Assembly: GCA_029060755.1 (NCBI GenBank)
Contig: JAIDTI010000041.1
Location: forward strand, 1-53,058
DNA: 53,058 nt
Direction: 5' to 3'
Source: Ruminococcus sp.
GTDB taxonomy: Bacteria > Bacillota > Clostridia > Oscillospirales > Ruminococcaceae
Shown: piece by piece, positions 25,987 through 34,027 of the stretch
How positions within the stretch are numbered: the stretch's first letter is position 1
Layout of the letters: the number at the start of each line of letters is the position of its first letter
Program-made: the position numbers and the translations under genes
Notes under the pieces: model-generated
The model's input: only the letters and a program-made list of their open reading frames with translations
Database searches by the model: none
Told to the model about the DNA's origin: nothing

Positions 25987-26454
25987 TCAATAAATTCCGC
26001 CCAAAAAAATGGCATTTGGATAAACTTTTAACATTGACTCCCACTGAACATAAAACTGGTCAGCAAACTTGTACAAAAGCTTACCTGTCTCTGTAGGTGT
26101 TGTAACTTTTGCAAAAGACTCGATAAAAATAAGCTTTTTCCTCATTGCTTTTGCAATCAGGCAAATTGGAATCATCGCAAGTACACCCGTACAAATCACA
26201 ACATCAGGCTTTTCTTTTATGTAAATTTTTATAGATCTGCCTAAATTGATAATCATATTCGGGATAAAGTTTTTTTCCCTGCGGTTTACCTGATTCATAT
26301 AGTACATTTTATCTCCGCTAGATTTTGTACTATATGATGTTTCCTCCGTAATAACAAAGCTATCATATTTTTCCATTAGAGGCTTCAACATCATCAGCTG
26401 TTCAAAATGTCCACCGGAGGATGCAGCAAAACATATTTTTATATTTTTTTTCAC
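25987..26454 (-). CDS. Alg14-like membrane subunit of the glycosyltransferase
   Basis: A 155-aa protein that begins KICFAASSGGHFEQL, the Alg14/Cps14F N-terminus, with TEETSYST, PDVVICTGVLAMIPICLIAK (in part) as a membrane-associating helix, FIESFAKV and the closing AIFLGGIY. It anchors the Alg13-like subunit and supplies the acceptor site. The start is uncertain: the open frame allows TTG at 26472, but GGAGG lies inside that stretch and points to GTG at 26454, followed by Lys-Lys-Asn-Ile-Lys-Ile. Confidence 0.85.
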   Translation of the reverse strand: MKKNIKICFAASSGGHFEQLMMLKPLMEKYDSFVITEETSYSTKSSGDKMYYMNQVNRREKNFIPNMIINLGRSIKIYIKEKPDVVICTGVLAMIPICLIAKAMRKKLIFIESFAKVTTPTETGKLLYKFADQFYVQWESMLKVYPNAIFLGGIY

Positions 26455-26476
26455 TGCTTCTTCTGCCTCCAAACTA

Positions 26477-27724
26477 TTAATCTCTCTTAAAAATATCCCT
26501 TGTGTAAACCTTATTCATCACATCATCAAGGCATGAATCATACCTGTTTGCGATAATTGCATCAGATTTTTCCTTGAACTTGTCCAAATCATTTATAACC
26601 TGACTGCCAAAAAATGTTTCAACCTCCTGAAGCGTAGGCTCATAGACAATTACTGTTGCACCTTTCGCCTTTACACGCTTCATAACGCCTTGAATAGATG
26701 ACTGCCGGAAATTGTCTGAATTTGACTTCATAGTCAGCCGGTATACGCCGATTGTTATATGCTTCTCCTTGCCGGAGTCGAACAAATTATCTCCCTCATA
26801 GCTATAGTAGCCAGCCTTCTGGAGAACTCTGTCAGCTATGAAATCCTTACGAGTGCGGTTAGATTCCACAATTGCTTCAATAAGATTCTCCGGCACATCA
26901 GCATAGTTTGCAAGAAGCTGCTTAGTATCCTTTGGCAGACAGTATCCGCCATAACCAAAGCTCGGGTTATTGTAGTGACTGCCAATACGGGGATCAAGAC
27001 AAACGCCGTTGATAATTGCTTGTGTGTTAAGCCCCTTCATCTCTGCATAGGTATCAAGTTCGTTAAAGTATGAGACTCTTAATGCCAAATATGTATTAGA
27101 AAACAGCTTGACAGCCTCTGCTTCTGTAAAGCCCATGAATAAGGTATCAATTTTCGCTTTCTCTGCACCTTCTTGCAGTAATTTTGCAAATACTTCAGCT
27201 GTCTCTCTGCTCTTATCATCGCAGCCAACAATAATGCGGCTCGGATAGAGATTGTCATAAAGCGCCTTAGATTCGCGCAGAAACTCCGGACTGAATATGA
27301 TTCTGTCAGTATTGAACTTCTTTCTGATACTCTCAGTGTAGCCGACCGGAATCGTGCTCTTAATAATCATCATCGCATTTGGATTACTTTCAAGTACAAG
27401 ACTGATAACAGCCTCAACTGCGGAAGTATCAAAAAAGTTCTTCTGAGAATCGTAGTTGGTAGGAGCAGCAATGATTACAATATCTGCATCAGCATAAGCT
27501 GCTGCACCGTCTGTGGTAGCAGTCAAATGCAGTTCCTTTTCAGCTAAATATTTTTCAATGTAATCATCCTGAATAGGAGACTTTTTTGCATTGATAAGAT
27601 CAACCTTCTCCGGTATGATGTCAACCGCTGTCACCTGATGATGCTGTGCCAGAAGAACAGCCAAAGACAGACCGACATAGCCTGTGCCAGCCACCGCTAT
27701 TTGTAAATCTTTAAAATCTCTCAT
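26477..27724 (-). CDS. ugd: UDP-glucose 6-dehydrogenase family protein
   Basis: A 415-aa nucleotide-sugar dehydrogenase. The NAD site is [10 protein letters not shown] (residues 11-20), STIPVGYT and SPEFLRE (145-151) hold the first catalytic Glu, [11 protein letters not shown] (206-216) the Lys and Asn, and [10 protein letters not shown] (257-266) the nucleophile Cys262. It oxidises UDP-glucose to UDP-glucuronate in two NAD steps. It is the first gene of the operon, 435 bases after the likely transcription start. A UDP-glucuronate or derived sugar in the polymer is implied. Confidence 0.95.
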   Translation of the reverse strand: MRDFKDLQIAVAGTGYVGLSLAVLLAQHHQVTAVDIIPEKVDLINAKKSPIQDDYIEKYLAEKELHLTATTDGAAAYADADIVIIAAPTNYDSQKNFFDTSAVEAVISLVLESNPNAMMIIKSTIPVGYTESIRKKFNTDRIIFSPEFLRESKALYDNLYPSRIIVGCDDKSRETAEVFAKLLQEGAEKAKIDTLFMGFTEAEAVKLFSNTYLALRVSYFNELDTYAEMKGLNTQAIINGVCLDPRIGSHYNNPSFGYGGYCLPKDTKQLLANYADVPENLIEAIVESNRTRKDFIADRVLQKAGYYSYEGDNLFDSGKEKHITIGVYRLTMKSNSDNFRQSSIQGVMKRVKAKGATVIVYEPTLQEVETFFGSQVINDLDKFKEKSDAIIANRYDSCLDDVMNKVYTRDIFKRD

Positions 27725-28159
27725 TTTCAGGATTTTCCTTTCTAAGATTCAATCAATAATTTTCCATTAAAAGAATAAACGGGTCAACAAACCCATTCCT
27801 CGCTAAATTACAATAAAATGGCAGAATCATGCCTGCACTTTAACCTTAATTTTCTGCCTAACTTTCCGCATAAATCCGAAAAATATATGCTAAAATCTCA
27901 CTAAACCACCGTAACTGTTCCAGCAGTCCAGCCATTAGTCTAGAGTTTAGTTTGTCATATCACTCTAAACTTTCTATAAAAAATTCACAAATCTTAAATA
28001 CTCAACAAAAATGCAGTTTAATTTTATAAGCAGAAAATCTTTTAATGAATACAATCTGATTTTTTAAAACGCCATAATCAAATTGTACAAAAAACTAAGT
28101 CATGAATTGTATAAAATCAATAACAACTCAACTATTGATTAGCCTCATAACATCATTAC
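27725..28159 (-). promoter_or_regulatory. Long structured 5' leader of the polysaccharide operon
   Basis: About 435 bases without an open frame lie between the promoter and ugd. Several stems are visible on the transcript: GGCAGAA/TTCTGCC (ends 27852-27858 and 27820-27826, followed by ATTTTATT), a competing GCAG/CTGC inside it, TAGAGT/ACTCTA near 27940-27967 competing with GTTTAG/CTAAAC, and GGGT/ACCC at 27781-27794 followed by a T-rich run. Overlapping alternative stems suggest attenuation or antitermination. I do not recognise a known riboswitch class. Processive antitermination (EAR RNA, LoaP) is known for Firmicute exopolysaccharide operons; the link here is inference. Confidence 0.5.
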
Positions 28160-28165
28160 AATTTG

Positions 28166-28194
28166 ATTATAACATACGTAACGCATTTTGTCAA
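28166..28194 (-). promoter_or_regulatory. Consensus sigma-A promoter of the polysaccharide operon
   Basis: On the minus strand TTGACA (28194-28189), a 17-base spacer, TATAAT (28171-28166). Both hexamers are perfect. Transcription should start near 28159. Confidence 0.85.
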
Positions 28195-28352
28195 TAGTAA
28201 ATTTCACCCAAAAACATATTATTTTATATTTGATATTATTAATTTTTCCCAATTTTTCCAATTAATATAAAAAATTCTTAAAAAATCAGTTTTCAATGTT
28301 GATATATTGTATATTAATGATTTCGTCAATAATACTTGATATATTTAACATA

Positions 28353-28961
28353 TCAATCAAGATAAATATGAATTGTTTCCCATAAATCACCATAATATGA
28401 CAGTCTTTGCTCTGAAATTTCCTTGTGAAGCTGTTCAAGAGCTATTTTTACAAGTTTTCTGAAATTTTTAACAGTCCTGCATGAATAAACTGCAACAGGC
28501 ATTGAGTAATTATTGTCAAATATTATTTCTATACTGAATTTTTTTGATATATGGTCACATTCAGCATAAATTGTAAGAAAAATATCTCTGTCAAAAGTTT
28601 CTCTGTAAAGATATTTGACATCAAGTAAATCATATGACTGCATTTCAGCATATCTCACATCGCCGTTGGAAAAATCAAAACTATCCCAGAAATTTCTTGG
28701 GATTCTTGTTTCATCTATAAATATATTGAAATTTACAGATTTATTCTGAATTTTCGGAAGTATCAGTTTTTCTATTTCTGCAATATCCTTTTCTTCCTGT
28801 TCGCTGTAGAAAAAATAAACGTCCATATCATCATTATAATCATCAAAACCATCGAATCTTACAGAGGGGATATTTTTTACTATGAATTTCTCTAAAGCAA
28901 TATCAATTCCCAAATCTTCTTCTATACTTGTTATATAATCATAAAAACTCATTATAATCAT
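28353..28961 (-). CDS. Hypothetical protein, last gene of the RNA-ligase/NADAR operon
   Basis: A 202-aa acidic soluble protein with alternating strands and helices, for example MDVYFFYSEQEEKDI and FDRDIFLTIYAECDHISKKFSIEIIF (quoted in part). No catalytic motif, zinc site, signal peptide or membrane helix is seen, and I do not recognise the family. ATG 28961 is preferred because GAGAAAGG lies about 13 bases before it; a TTG at 28982 overlapping the upstream stop has no site. Its end is followed by the AT-rich spacer before the polysaccharide promoter. Confidence 0.65.
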   Translation of the reverse strand: MIIMSFYDYITSIEEDLGIDIALEKFIVKNIPSVRFDGFDDYNDDMDVYFFYSEQEEKDIAEIEKLILPKIQNKSVNFNIFIDETRIPRNFWDSFDFSNGDVRYAEMQSYDLLDVKYLYRETFDRDIFLTIYAECDHISKKFSIEIIFDNNYSMPVAVYSCRTVKNFRKLVKIALEQLHKEISEQRLSYYGDLWETIHIYLD

Positions 28962-28978
28962 AGATTCCAGTGCCTTTC

Positions 28979-29749
28979 TCAATTTGTTATTTCAAAAATA
29001 TCAGGCAGTTTATCAATGTATTTGCAATTTTTTTTCAGAGGATATATACGTTCAAAACCGTTTTCGGTGAGCATTACAATATTATTGTATATAAGAAAAT
29101 GCTTGTCATCATACTTCATATCAATATGATAATGACCCGAAAACCACATATCAAACGTTAATTTTTCATCAAGTTCACAAAAAAAATCGGTTTGTCTGTT
29201 GATGCCATATCCGCCCCAGCCTTCAAAAATATAAGTTTGCAGTTTTGTTGAGATAGAATGAGTGATTACAATATCAACATTCCATTTTACAGCATCAAGA
29301 GATTTTCTACCCTGTTGGATTTCTTCCTCCGTAGGTACTTCTTCATTCCATATTGACTTACCTAATATACGGTGTTCTTTGTCGTGACTTTCAGCACCGC
29401 CGAATGCAAAAATTTTTCTGCCGTCAATTTCAAATACATAACCTCTGCAAAGGTGAAATATATTATCAGTGATTTTCTGAATTTTTCCGCCATGCCAGTC
29501 AGTAACTGGATATTCTTTAATCAGGTCATAATTTTCATGATTTCCGTCAATCCAGAGAGTAGTCCAAGGCTTTTCATCAAGCCATTTAAGCCAGTATTTT
29601 TCTTCAGGGGAATTGTCCCATATCAAGCCGAAATCTCCGCAGATTATCATATAATCTGAACGTGACAAATCCTTTTGAATCGGAAAAGTATCTGTTTTGA
29701 ATTTGTGAATATCATAATCGCCATGAATATCGCCCGTTATAAAAATCAT
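28979..29749 (-). CDS. Calcineurin-like metallophosphoesterase (256 aa)
   Basis: All five metallophosphoesterase motifs are present: GDIHGD (Asp7, His9), GDFG (Asp39), GNHE (Asn70, His71), THS (His164) and GHYH (His206, His208). A binuclear metal centre is therefore expected. An aromatic-rich insert around 45-66 (WLKWLDEKPWTTLW) is distinctive. Possible substrates in this operon are RNA 2',3'-cyclic or terminal phosphates, or ADP-ribose phosphates; the sequence does not decide. It lies 15 bases after the NADAR gene and is the second such enzyme in the operon, not closely similar to the first. Confidence 0.85.
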   Translation of the reverse strand: MIFITGDIHGDYDIHKFKTDTFPIQKDLSRSDYMIICGDFGLIWDNSPEEKYWLKWLDEKPWTTLWIDGNHENYDLIKEYPVTDWHGGKIQKITDNIFHLCRGYVFEIDGRKIFAFGGAESHDKEHRILGKSIWNEEVPTEEEIQQGRKSLDAVKWNVDIVITHSISTKLQTYIFEGWGGYGINRQTDFFCELDEKLTFDMWFSGHYHIDMKYDDKHFLIYNNIVMLTENGFERIYPLKKNCKYIDKLPDIFEITN

Positions 29750-29764
29750 ACTATCACTATCCTT

Positions 29765-30256
29765 TTATTCTTCTGCCAATTTGTCTCTTACTTCTGTAAT
29801 AGCTTTACCAAGCAGATTCTCACCCTGCCATTTTTCAGGGTAGAATCTGTCGGGGCTACGCATAGATAAGCCAATACCCCATATTTTGTCATGAACAGCA
29901 CATTCTGCAAAGATGCAATTTTTATCAAATGCAAGCAGTTGCTTTTTCAAGTCCTCATTTTGTGAAAATTTGAGATATACGCCGTTGCTTACGATTTTAT
30001 ACTTATTCTGATTCCATAAGTATTCATTGAAATTTGCAACCATTCTGCCATATGCCTTTATTTCTGCCACATTATCAATAGCCATAATTTTTTCAGCAAT
30101 TGCAGTATCTTTAAAAAGTACAGCTTTCTGATACATCATGTATTGTTCCATAGATGAGTATTCAACACCTTTTTCATCTTTGAATCTGCTGGAATACCAG
30201 TTGCTTAAAAAGCCGTTTATCTCATTTGGATTGTGAAAACAAATTATATCTCTCAT
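29765..30256 (-). CDS. NADAR family protein (YbiA-like ADP-ribose/N-glycoside hydrolase)
   Basis: A 163-aa single-domain NADAR protein. Conserved positions are FLSNW (16-20), the catalytic-region SSMEQYMMYQKA (34-45; Glu37, Lys44), GRMVANF, the invariant Trp81, LKFSQN (95-100), ECAVHDKIWGIGL (118-130; Asp123, Trp126) and WQGENLLG (143-150). NADAR enzymes remove ADP-ribose from guanine bases or cleave N-glycosides of riboflavin precursors (YbiA). Here it overlaps the macrodomain gene by four bases (ATGA), so the two are translated together. ADP-ribose removal fits this pairing better than riboflavin metabolism. Confidence 0.93.
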   Translation of the reverse strand: MRDIICFHNPNEINGFLSNWYSSRFKDEKGVEYSSMEQYMMYQKAVLFKDTAIAEKIMAIDNVAEIKAYGRMVANFNEYLWNQNKYKIVSNGVYLKFSQNEDLKKQLLAFDKNCIFAECAVHDKIWGIGLSMRSPDRFYPEKWQGENLLGKAITEVRDKLAEE

Positions 30257-31038
30257 AATAATATACTCCTGAAAGTATCAAAGTTTGTAGTATTTTTTGG
30301 TGAGCAGTATACAGCAAATCGGATTTCTTTGAAATTGCCCATAAACTGCGGTAAAATTTCTTTGTATGCCCTTGCAACTATTTGAGGGTTATTTCTGAAC
30401 GCCCCACAACCAAATGCACCAAGCACAAGCACATCAATCTTATTTGCGACAGCTATACTTATAATGTGACTGCTTCGTCTCTTGTGGATTTCCATAAGTT
30501 CTGTATCTGCAATTCTTGCCACATTATTCGGAGCAGGACAAGTAAGTACATCAACGCTATACCATTCACTTTCGGGCAGATTTTCGGGGTATGCTGTATC
30601 AGTCTTTATAACCATAATATCAGGAGTATATATGCAAGCATCAGTATATGTAAGCTGTTTCAGACTGCGGTGCATCTGATAATATTCGTTGAATAAGTAA
30701 TCAGTATCAAGACACGGATAGAGTGTTGAGCATCTGCAAAGACATTCTTCCTGTGCTGTTGCACCATTTACCACACCACCTCCGACATTTCTTGCTGATG
30801 CAAAATTAAGCACTCCTATTCTTGCGTTCGGATATTCGCTTATAAGATTTTTTGATGCCTGAAAAGTGCGTTCCGAAGTTACAGTTATTTTGCACTTTCC
30901 CTCAACATTATGTATTTCAGGAGTTTCACCCTGCTTATACAATACAGTTCCTCTGATTGATTTTTCTATAGCATCAATAAGTATCGGATTTGTTTCACAC
31001 TGTTTCATAGTATCATTAAAAATTTCAATTCTGTTCAT
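30253..31038 (-). CDS. TIGR02452 family microbial PARG-like macrodomain protein
   Basis: A 261-aa protein with the N-terminal helical cap (TMKQC..NP...AI) and macrodomain core of the TIGR02452/DUF2263 family. The poly(ADP-ribose) glycohydrolase signature GGG-x7-QEE is complete: GGGVVNGATAQEE at residues 86-98, followed by CLCRCSTLY. It is preceded by IGVLNFASARN and followed by VLTCPAPN and VLVLGAFGCGAF, the second ribose/phosphate loop. Such enzymes hydrolyse O-glycosidic ADP-ribose bonds. Twelve bases separate it from the upstream unknown gene, and it overlaps the NADAR gene downstream. Confidence 0.93.
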   Translation of the reverse strand: MNRIEIFNDTMKQCETNPILIDAIEKSIRGTVLYKQGETPEIHNVEGKCKITVTSERTFQASKNLISEYPNARIGVLNFASARNVGGGVVNGATAQEECLCRCSTLYPCLDTDYLFNEYYQMHRSLKQLTYTDACIYTPDIMVIKTDTAYPENLPESEWYSVDVLTCPAPNNVARIADTELMEIHKRRSSHIISIAVANKIDVLVLGAFGCGAFRNNPQIVARAYKEILPQFMGNFKEIRFAVYCSPKNTTNFDTFRSILL

Positions 31039-31050
31039 AATGTATTCCCT

Positions 31051-31749
31051 CTAAATATATGTTTTTATAAATTCGTCAGGATTTTCAATTCCGTATGCTG
31101 AAACACATCTTCTAAGATAATTCATATCAGTAATATCAGGGTGAAAATCTCTATAATAATCTTCAAAATAAACCCTTGAATCTTTCTCACCATATTTTGC
31201 ATCATATTCCTTGTAAACTTCAATAGTTTCCTGTTCATCTAAAAATTCAAGCGTGTTGTCATGAATCCATATGCCTGATTCAATATTTTCAAGAAAGTTG
31301 TCACAAGGTTTATATTTGTTTTTTTCATATTGATGTGACATTATCAGTTCAAGATATTCCGGCGGATATTCGTCCCACCATGTTATAGCCATAATCAGAT
31401 TTAAAAATGGAAAAGCATTGAGATACTTATCCCATTCAGAAATAAATTCACTTGTCTCTGGGAATTTTATCTGTGTATGTGTATTAGTTCCAATAATTCC
31501 GTTAGGGTGAATCCAGCCTGATTTACCACCAAACCAAAAATTACTACAATGAAATGAGCCAATATATTCTTTTTGAAATGAATCAGGATAATTATCTATT
31601 TCATACATATTAAAAACCATGTCTGTACGTCTGATTATTTCAAATGCCTGTTCTTCTGTTACAGGTTTTCCACGAAGCTGATAGTATGGTTTTCTTGCTG
31701 AAGTTATTGAACTTCCCTGCATAATTGTATTATTAATCACGAGTTTCAT
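31051..31749 (-). CDS. Conserved hypothetical protein, paralogue A
   Basis: A 232-aa soluble protein. It shares with its upstream neighbour the blocks PYYQLRGKPVTEEQAFEII (about 20-38), GWIHPNGIIGTN, KYLNAFPFL..IMAITWWDE, ESGIWIHDNTLEFLDEQETIEVYKEYDAKYG (in part) and a C-terminal YLRRCVSAYGI. No known catalytic motif is evident; conserved Trp, His and Asp residues (GIWIHD) could form a site. I know this type only as hypothetical proteins in Clostridia. It starts 13 bases after its paralogue, which points to tandem duplication inside the operon. Confidence 0.75.
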   Translation of the reverse strand: MKLVINNTIMQGSSITSARKPYYQLRGKPVTEEQAFEIIRRTDMVFNMYEIDNYPDSFQKEYIGSFHCSNFWFGGKSGWIHPNGIIGTNTHTQIKFPETSEFISEWDKYLNAFPFLNLIMAITWWDEYPPEYLELIMSHQYEKNKYKPCDNFLENIESGIWIHDNTLEFLDEQETIEVYKEYDAKYGEKDSRVYFEDYYRDFHPDITDMNYLRRCVSAYGIENPDEFIKTYI

Positions 31750-31762
31750 TGCAAACCTCTTT

Positions 31763-32416
31763 TTACATCAGGAAATATTTTTTTATAAAATTATCCGTAT
31801 TTTTAATTCTATATGCCAAGAGACATTTTTTTAAATAATCAGTATTGATAGCATCAGAGTTAAAATTGTAGCCGTATTTTGCATCATATTCCTTGTAAAT
31901 TTTAACAGTATCCTGTTGATTAAGAAATTCTATTGTGTAATCATGAATCCATATACCCGCCTCAATATTTTCATACAAATCATCAGGAACAGCCTTATCA
32001 CACCATGTTATTGCAATGACAAAATCAAGAAAAGGAAAAGCTTTTAAGTATTCTATGAGTTCATTTAAAATTATCCTCAGTTTAGGAAAGCTTTTTTTTA
32101 TGAACCCATTCTGTCCGATTGTTCCGTCAGGCTGAATCCAACCGTTTTTATCATGAAATAATGAATTGCAAAAACACTCTGAAGATATGGAAGTATTTTT
32201 TATTAAATTCAGCTTTTGAAAAGATTTTTCTGTATAAAGTATTATTTGAAAAGCCTGTTCTTCTGTTATAGGCTTTCCACGTAGTTGATAGTATGGGGTT
32301 TCTGCCATAAATTCATATGAAATGTAATCGGAATTATCTAAATCTTCTCCATCAAAATCTTCTCCAAAATTTTTATAATGCTGTTTAATCATATCAAAAT
32401 CAATTATGATTTTCAT
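31763..32416 (-). CDS. Conserved hypothetical protein, paralogue B
   Basis: A 217-aa protein paralogous to the next gene: PYYQLRGKPITEEQAFQII (about 42-60), GWIQPDGTIGQN, EYLKAFPFLDFVIAITWCD and GIWIHDYTIEFLNQQDTVK with EYDAKYG. It differs by an acidic N-terminal insert (GEDFDGEDLDNSDY, about 18-31) and lacks the loop with the H..PE segment around 130-150 of paralogue A. Its ATG shares one base with the stop of the RNA-ligase gene (TGATG at 32414-32418), so it is translationally tied to that enzyme. Function unknown. Confidence 0.75.
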   Translation of the reverse strand: MKIIIDFDMIKQHYKNFGEDFDGEDLDNSDYISYEFMAETPYYQLRGKPITEEQAFQIILYTEKSFQKLNLIKNTSISSECFCNSLFHDKNGWIQPDGTIGQNGFIKKSFPKLRIILNELIEYLKAFPFLDFVIAITWCDKAVPDDLYENIEAGIWIHDYTIEFLNQQDTVKIYKEYDAKYGYNFNSDAINTDYLKKCLLAYRIKNTDNFIKKYFLM

Positions 32417-33330
32417 CAGGAATCCCTTTCAGCAATTATTTCCTTAACAAGAGTTATTGAGATATTGCCTGAAAATCTACCAAAATTTTCAACTTCTTCT
32501 ACAATATTGGGAGCTTCTTTCAGACAGTCATAATATACCGCAGACGGCAGATTCTTGCATATTGTTTTCATGTCTTTAAGTCCGAAATCCTCACACAAAA
32601 TGCCCTCATCAACAAGCTTATGTAAAATTTTTTCAACTCTTGCTTTTGTGACTACAGTTTCAACAATAGCTTTCAGTCTGTTTTTCTCATTGATTGCCTC
32701 AATATTGACATGACGGACACGTGGTTTGTGTCTCTCCTGAAATTTTTCATGTACTATTTTTGTGTAAAATGGAGTTCTTATGTTAGGGTTGTTAAGTTTC
32801 GTTTCATTCTTGATAACGATACCTTCACCGATTTCTCCGCCCATTTCAGTTCTGCCGACAAATGCAATGCAGTCTTCCCATGATGTAAATTCACCCTCAT
32901 AAAAAACAGGAACATAATTCAAGCCTAAACGCTCAACAAGCTGTTTTACTTCATTTTGCGGAAGATATAAAGCATTTTTCATATCGTAGACATCATAGCA
33001 GTACATATTGTTGTATTTTTCTTTGGGATATTTGAGTGTATGAGGTACAAGCCATTCGCCAAACATTCTGAAGTTGTCACCTAAAACAGATTTCACAAGT
33101 TCCTTGTCAAGAGACTGCACAAACTCATAAAATCCACGAAGATTATTATCAGCACTTAAAATCTGTTTACGGCTGAAAGCCTGTAATGAATCGCTTTCAC
33201 TGTCATACTGAAAACTTGCGTTAGCACCGTCAATTTTTTCCTGAATCATGATTTTGTCACCGACTGAAAAGCCGTTTGCAATTTTTTCTTCTAAATTAAG
33301 AATATTCATGTAAGTTTTGTGATTAAGCAT
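32416..33330 (-). CDS. RNA ligase (Rnl2-like, ATP-dependent)
   Basis: A 304-aa covalent nucleotidyltransferase of the RNA_ligase family. Motif I is EKIDGAN with the AMP-accepting Lys32, motif Ia SRK at 53-55, motif III FRMFGEWLV (Glu92), motif IV EGIVIK (169-174) and motif V Lys191/Lys196 in YTKIVHEKF. A C-terminal helical domain (about 205-304) follows, as in Rnl2/DraRnl-type enzymes. It seals 3'-OH/5'-phosphate ends in RNA duplexes or hybrids. GAGGAGTGA precedes the start. The two metallophosphoesterases beside it could prepare ends for ligation. Confidence 0.92.
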   Translation of the reverse strand: MLNHKTYMNILNLEEKIANGFSVGDKIMIQEKIDGANASFQYDSESDSLQAFSRKQILSADNNLRGFYEFVQSLDKELVKSVLGDNFRMFGEWLVPHTLKYPKEKYNNMYCYDVYDMKNALYLPQNEVKQLVERLGLNYVPVFYEGEFTSWEDCIAFVGRTEMGGEIGEGIVIKNETKLNNPNIRTPFYTKIVHEKFQERHKPRVRHVNIEAINEKNRLKAIVETVVTKARVEKILHKLVDEGILCEDFGLKDMKTICKNLPSAVYYDCLKEAPNIVEEVENFGRFSGNISITLVKEIIAERDS

Positions 33331-33343
33331 AAAATATCACTCC

Positions 33344-33856
33344 TCAATTATTAAAAAAGTTGATTATATCTGTAATTGCTATCGGATAGAAATAGTTTGC
33401 ATCTACTCCGACATCATAACGTCTTATGTTGTCATTTTTGTTTTTGATGTTGTAATCAGGAAAAGAATGGATATGCCCATGCAGATGATAACTGCCATGA
33501 TACATATTACGCCATTCAAGCAAAGGATAGTGCATCAGCACAAATCTTTCCCTGCAATATTTTATCTCTTTGTAGATTGTTATTTCCTCAAAAAGACTTT
33601 CATCATACTGTTTATCATGATTGCCTGTAATCAGGTATTTTTTGCCGTTCATTTTTGAAATAATTCTGTTTGCATCTTCAACAGGAATACGAAATGCTAA
33701 GTCGCCCAATATGTATACATCATCATTTGGCTGAACTATGGAATTATAGTTTATGATGAGAGTACGATTCATTTCATTGACATCTGCAAATGGTCTGTTC
33801 TGGAATTTTATAACATTTTCATGACCAAGATGTAAGTCGCTTGTAAAATAAATCAA
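33344..33856 (-). CDS. Calcineurin-like metallophosphoesterase (170 aa), first gene of the operon
   Basis: A compact metallophosphoesterase with DLHLGH (Asp7, His9), GDLAF (Asp52), GNHDK (Asn79, His80), MHYP (His109) and HLHGHIH (124-130). The DLHLGH/GNHDK form is typical of small phage and bacterial phosphoesterases placed beside RNA ligases. It begins the operon, 61 bases after the -10 element, and is followed by the ligase gene 13 bases later. The likely role is removal or opening of RNA end phosphates, but this is inference from context. Confidence 0.87.
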   Translation of the reverse strand: MIYFTSDLHLGHENVIKFQNRPFADVNEMNRTLIINYNSIVQPNDDVYILGDLAFRIPVEDANRIISKMNGKKYLITGNHDKQYDESLFEEITIYKEIKYCRERFVLMHYPLLEWRNMYHGSYHLHGHIHSFPDYNIKNKNDNIRRYDVGVDANYFYPIAITDIINFFNN

Positions 33857-33916
33857 AAAATCAATCCTTTATGTGTAAGTTTCTGATAATATTCTGAATT
33901 TTCCTACCTTTATTAT

Positions 33917-33945
33917 ATTGTAACTCTTTTCAATATATTTGTCAA
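33917..33945 (-). promoter_or_regulatory. Promoter of the RNA-ligase/NADAR operon
   Basis: Minus strand TTGACA (33945-33940), 17-base spacer, TACAAT (33922-33917). It faces away from the regulator promoter at 33964-33992. Confidence 0.75.
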
Positions 33946-33975
33946 GGAATTTTTATAATTTTGTTGACAAATATA
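33934..33975. repeat. 12-bp perfect inverted repeat spanning both divergent -35 elements
   Basis: TATATTTGTCAA (33934-33945) and TTGACAAATATA (33964-33975), 18 bases apart. Each arm contains one -35 hexamer, so a dimeric regulator bound here would cover both promoters. It is a candidate operator, and the adjacent Fur-family protein is the obvious candidate regulator; this is inference. Confidence 0.5.
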
Positions 33976-33992
33976 ATATAATGTGATAAAAT
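33964..33992 (+). promoter_or_regulatory. Promoter of the Fur-family regulator gene
   Basis: TTGACA (33964-33969), 17-base spacer, TAAAAT (33987-33992), 36 bases before the start codon. Confidence 0.75.
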
Positions 33993-34027
33993 ATAATCAT
34001 TCGAAAAAATATTTCGGAGGTCGGGCT

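Noticed and set aside
27725..28159. A cyclic-di-GMP or other known riboswitch in the operon leader
   Set aside because: None of the conserved core sequences that I know for such switches could be found.
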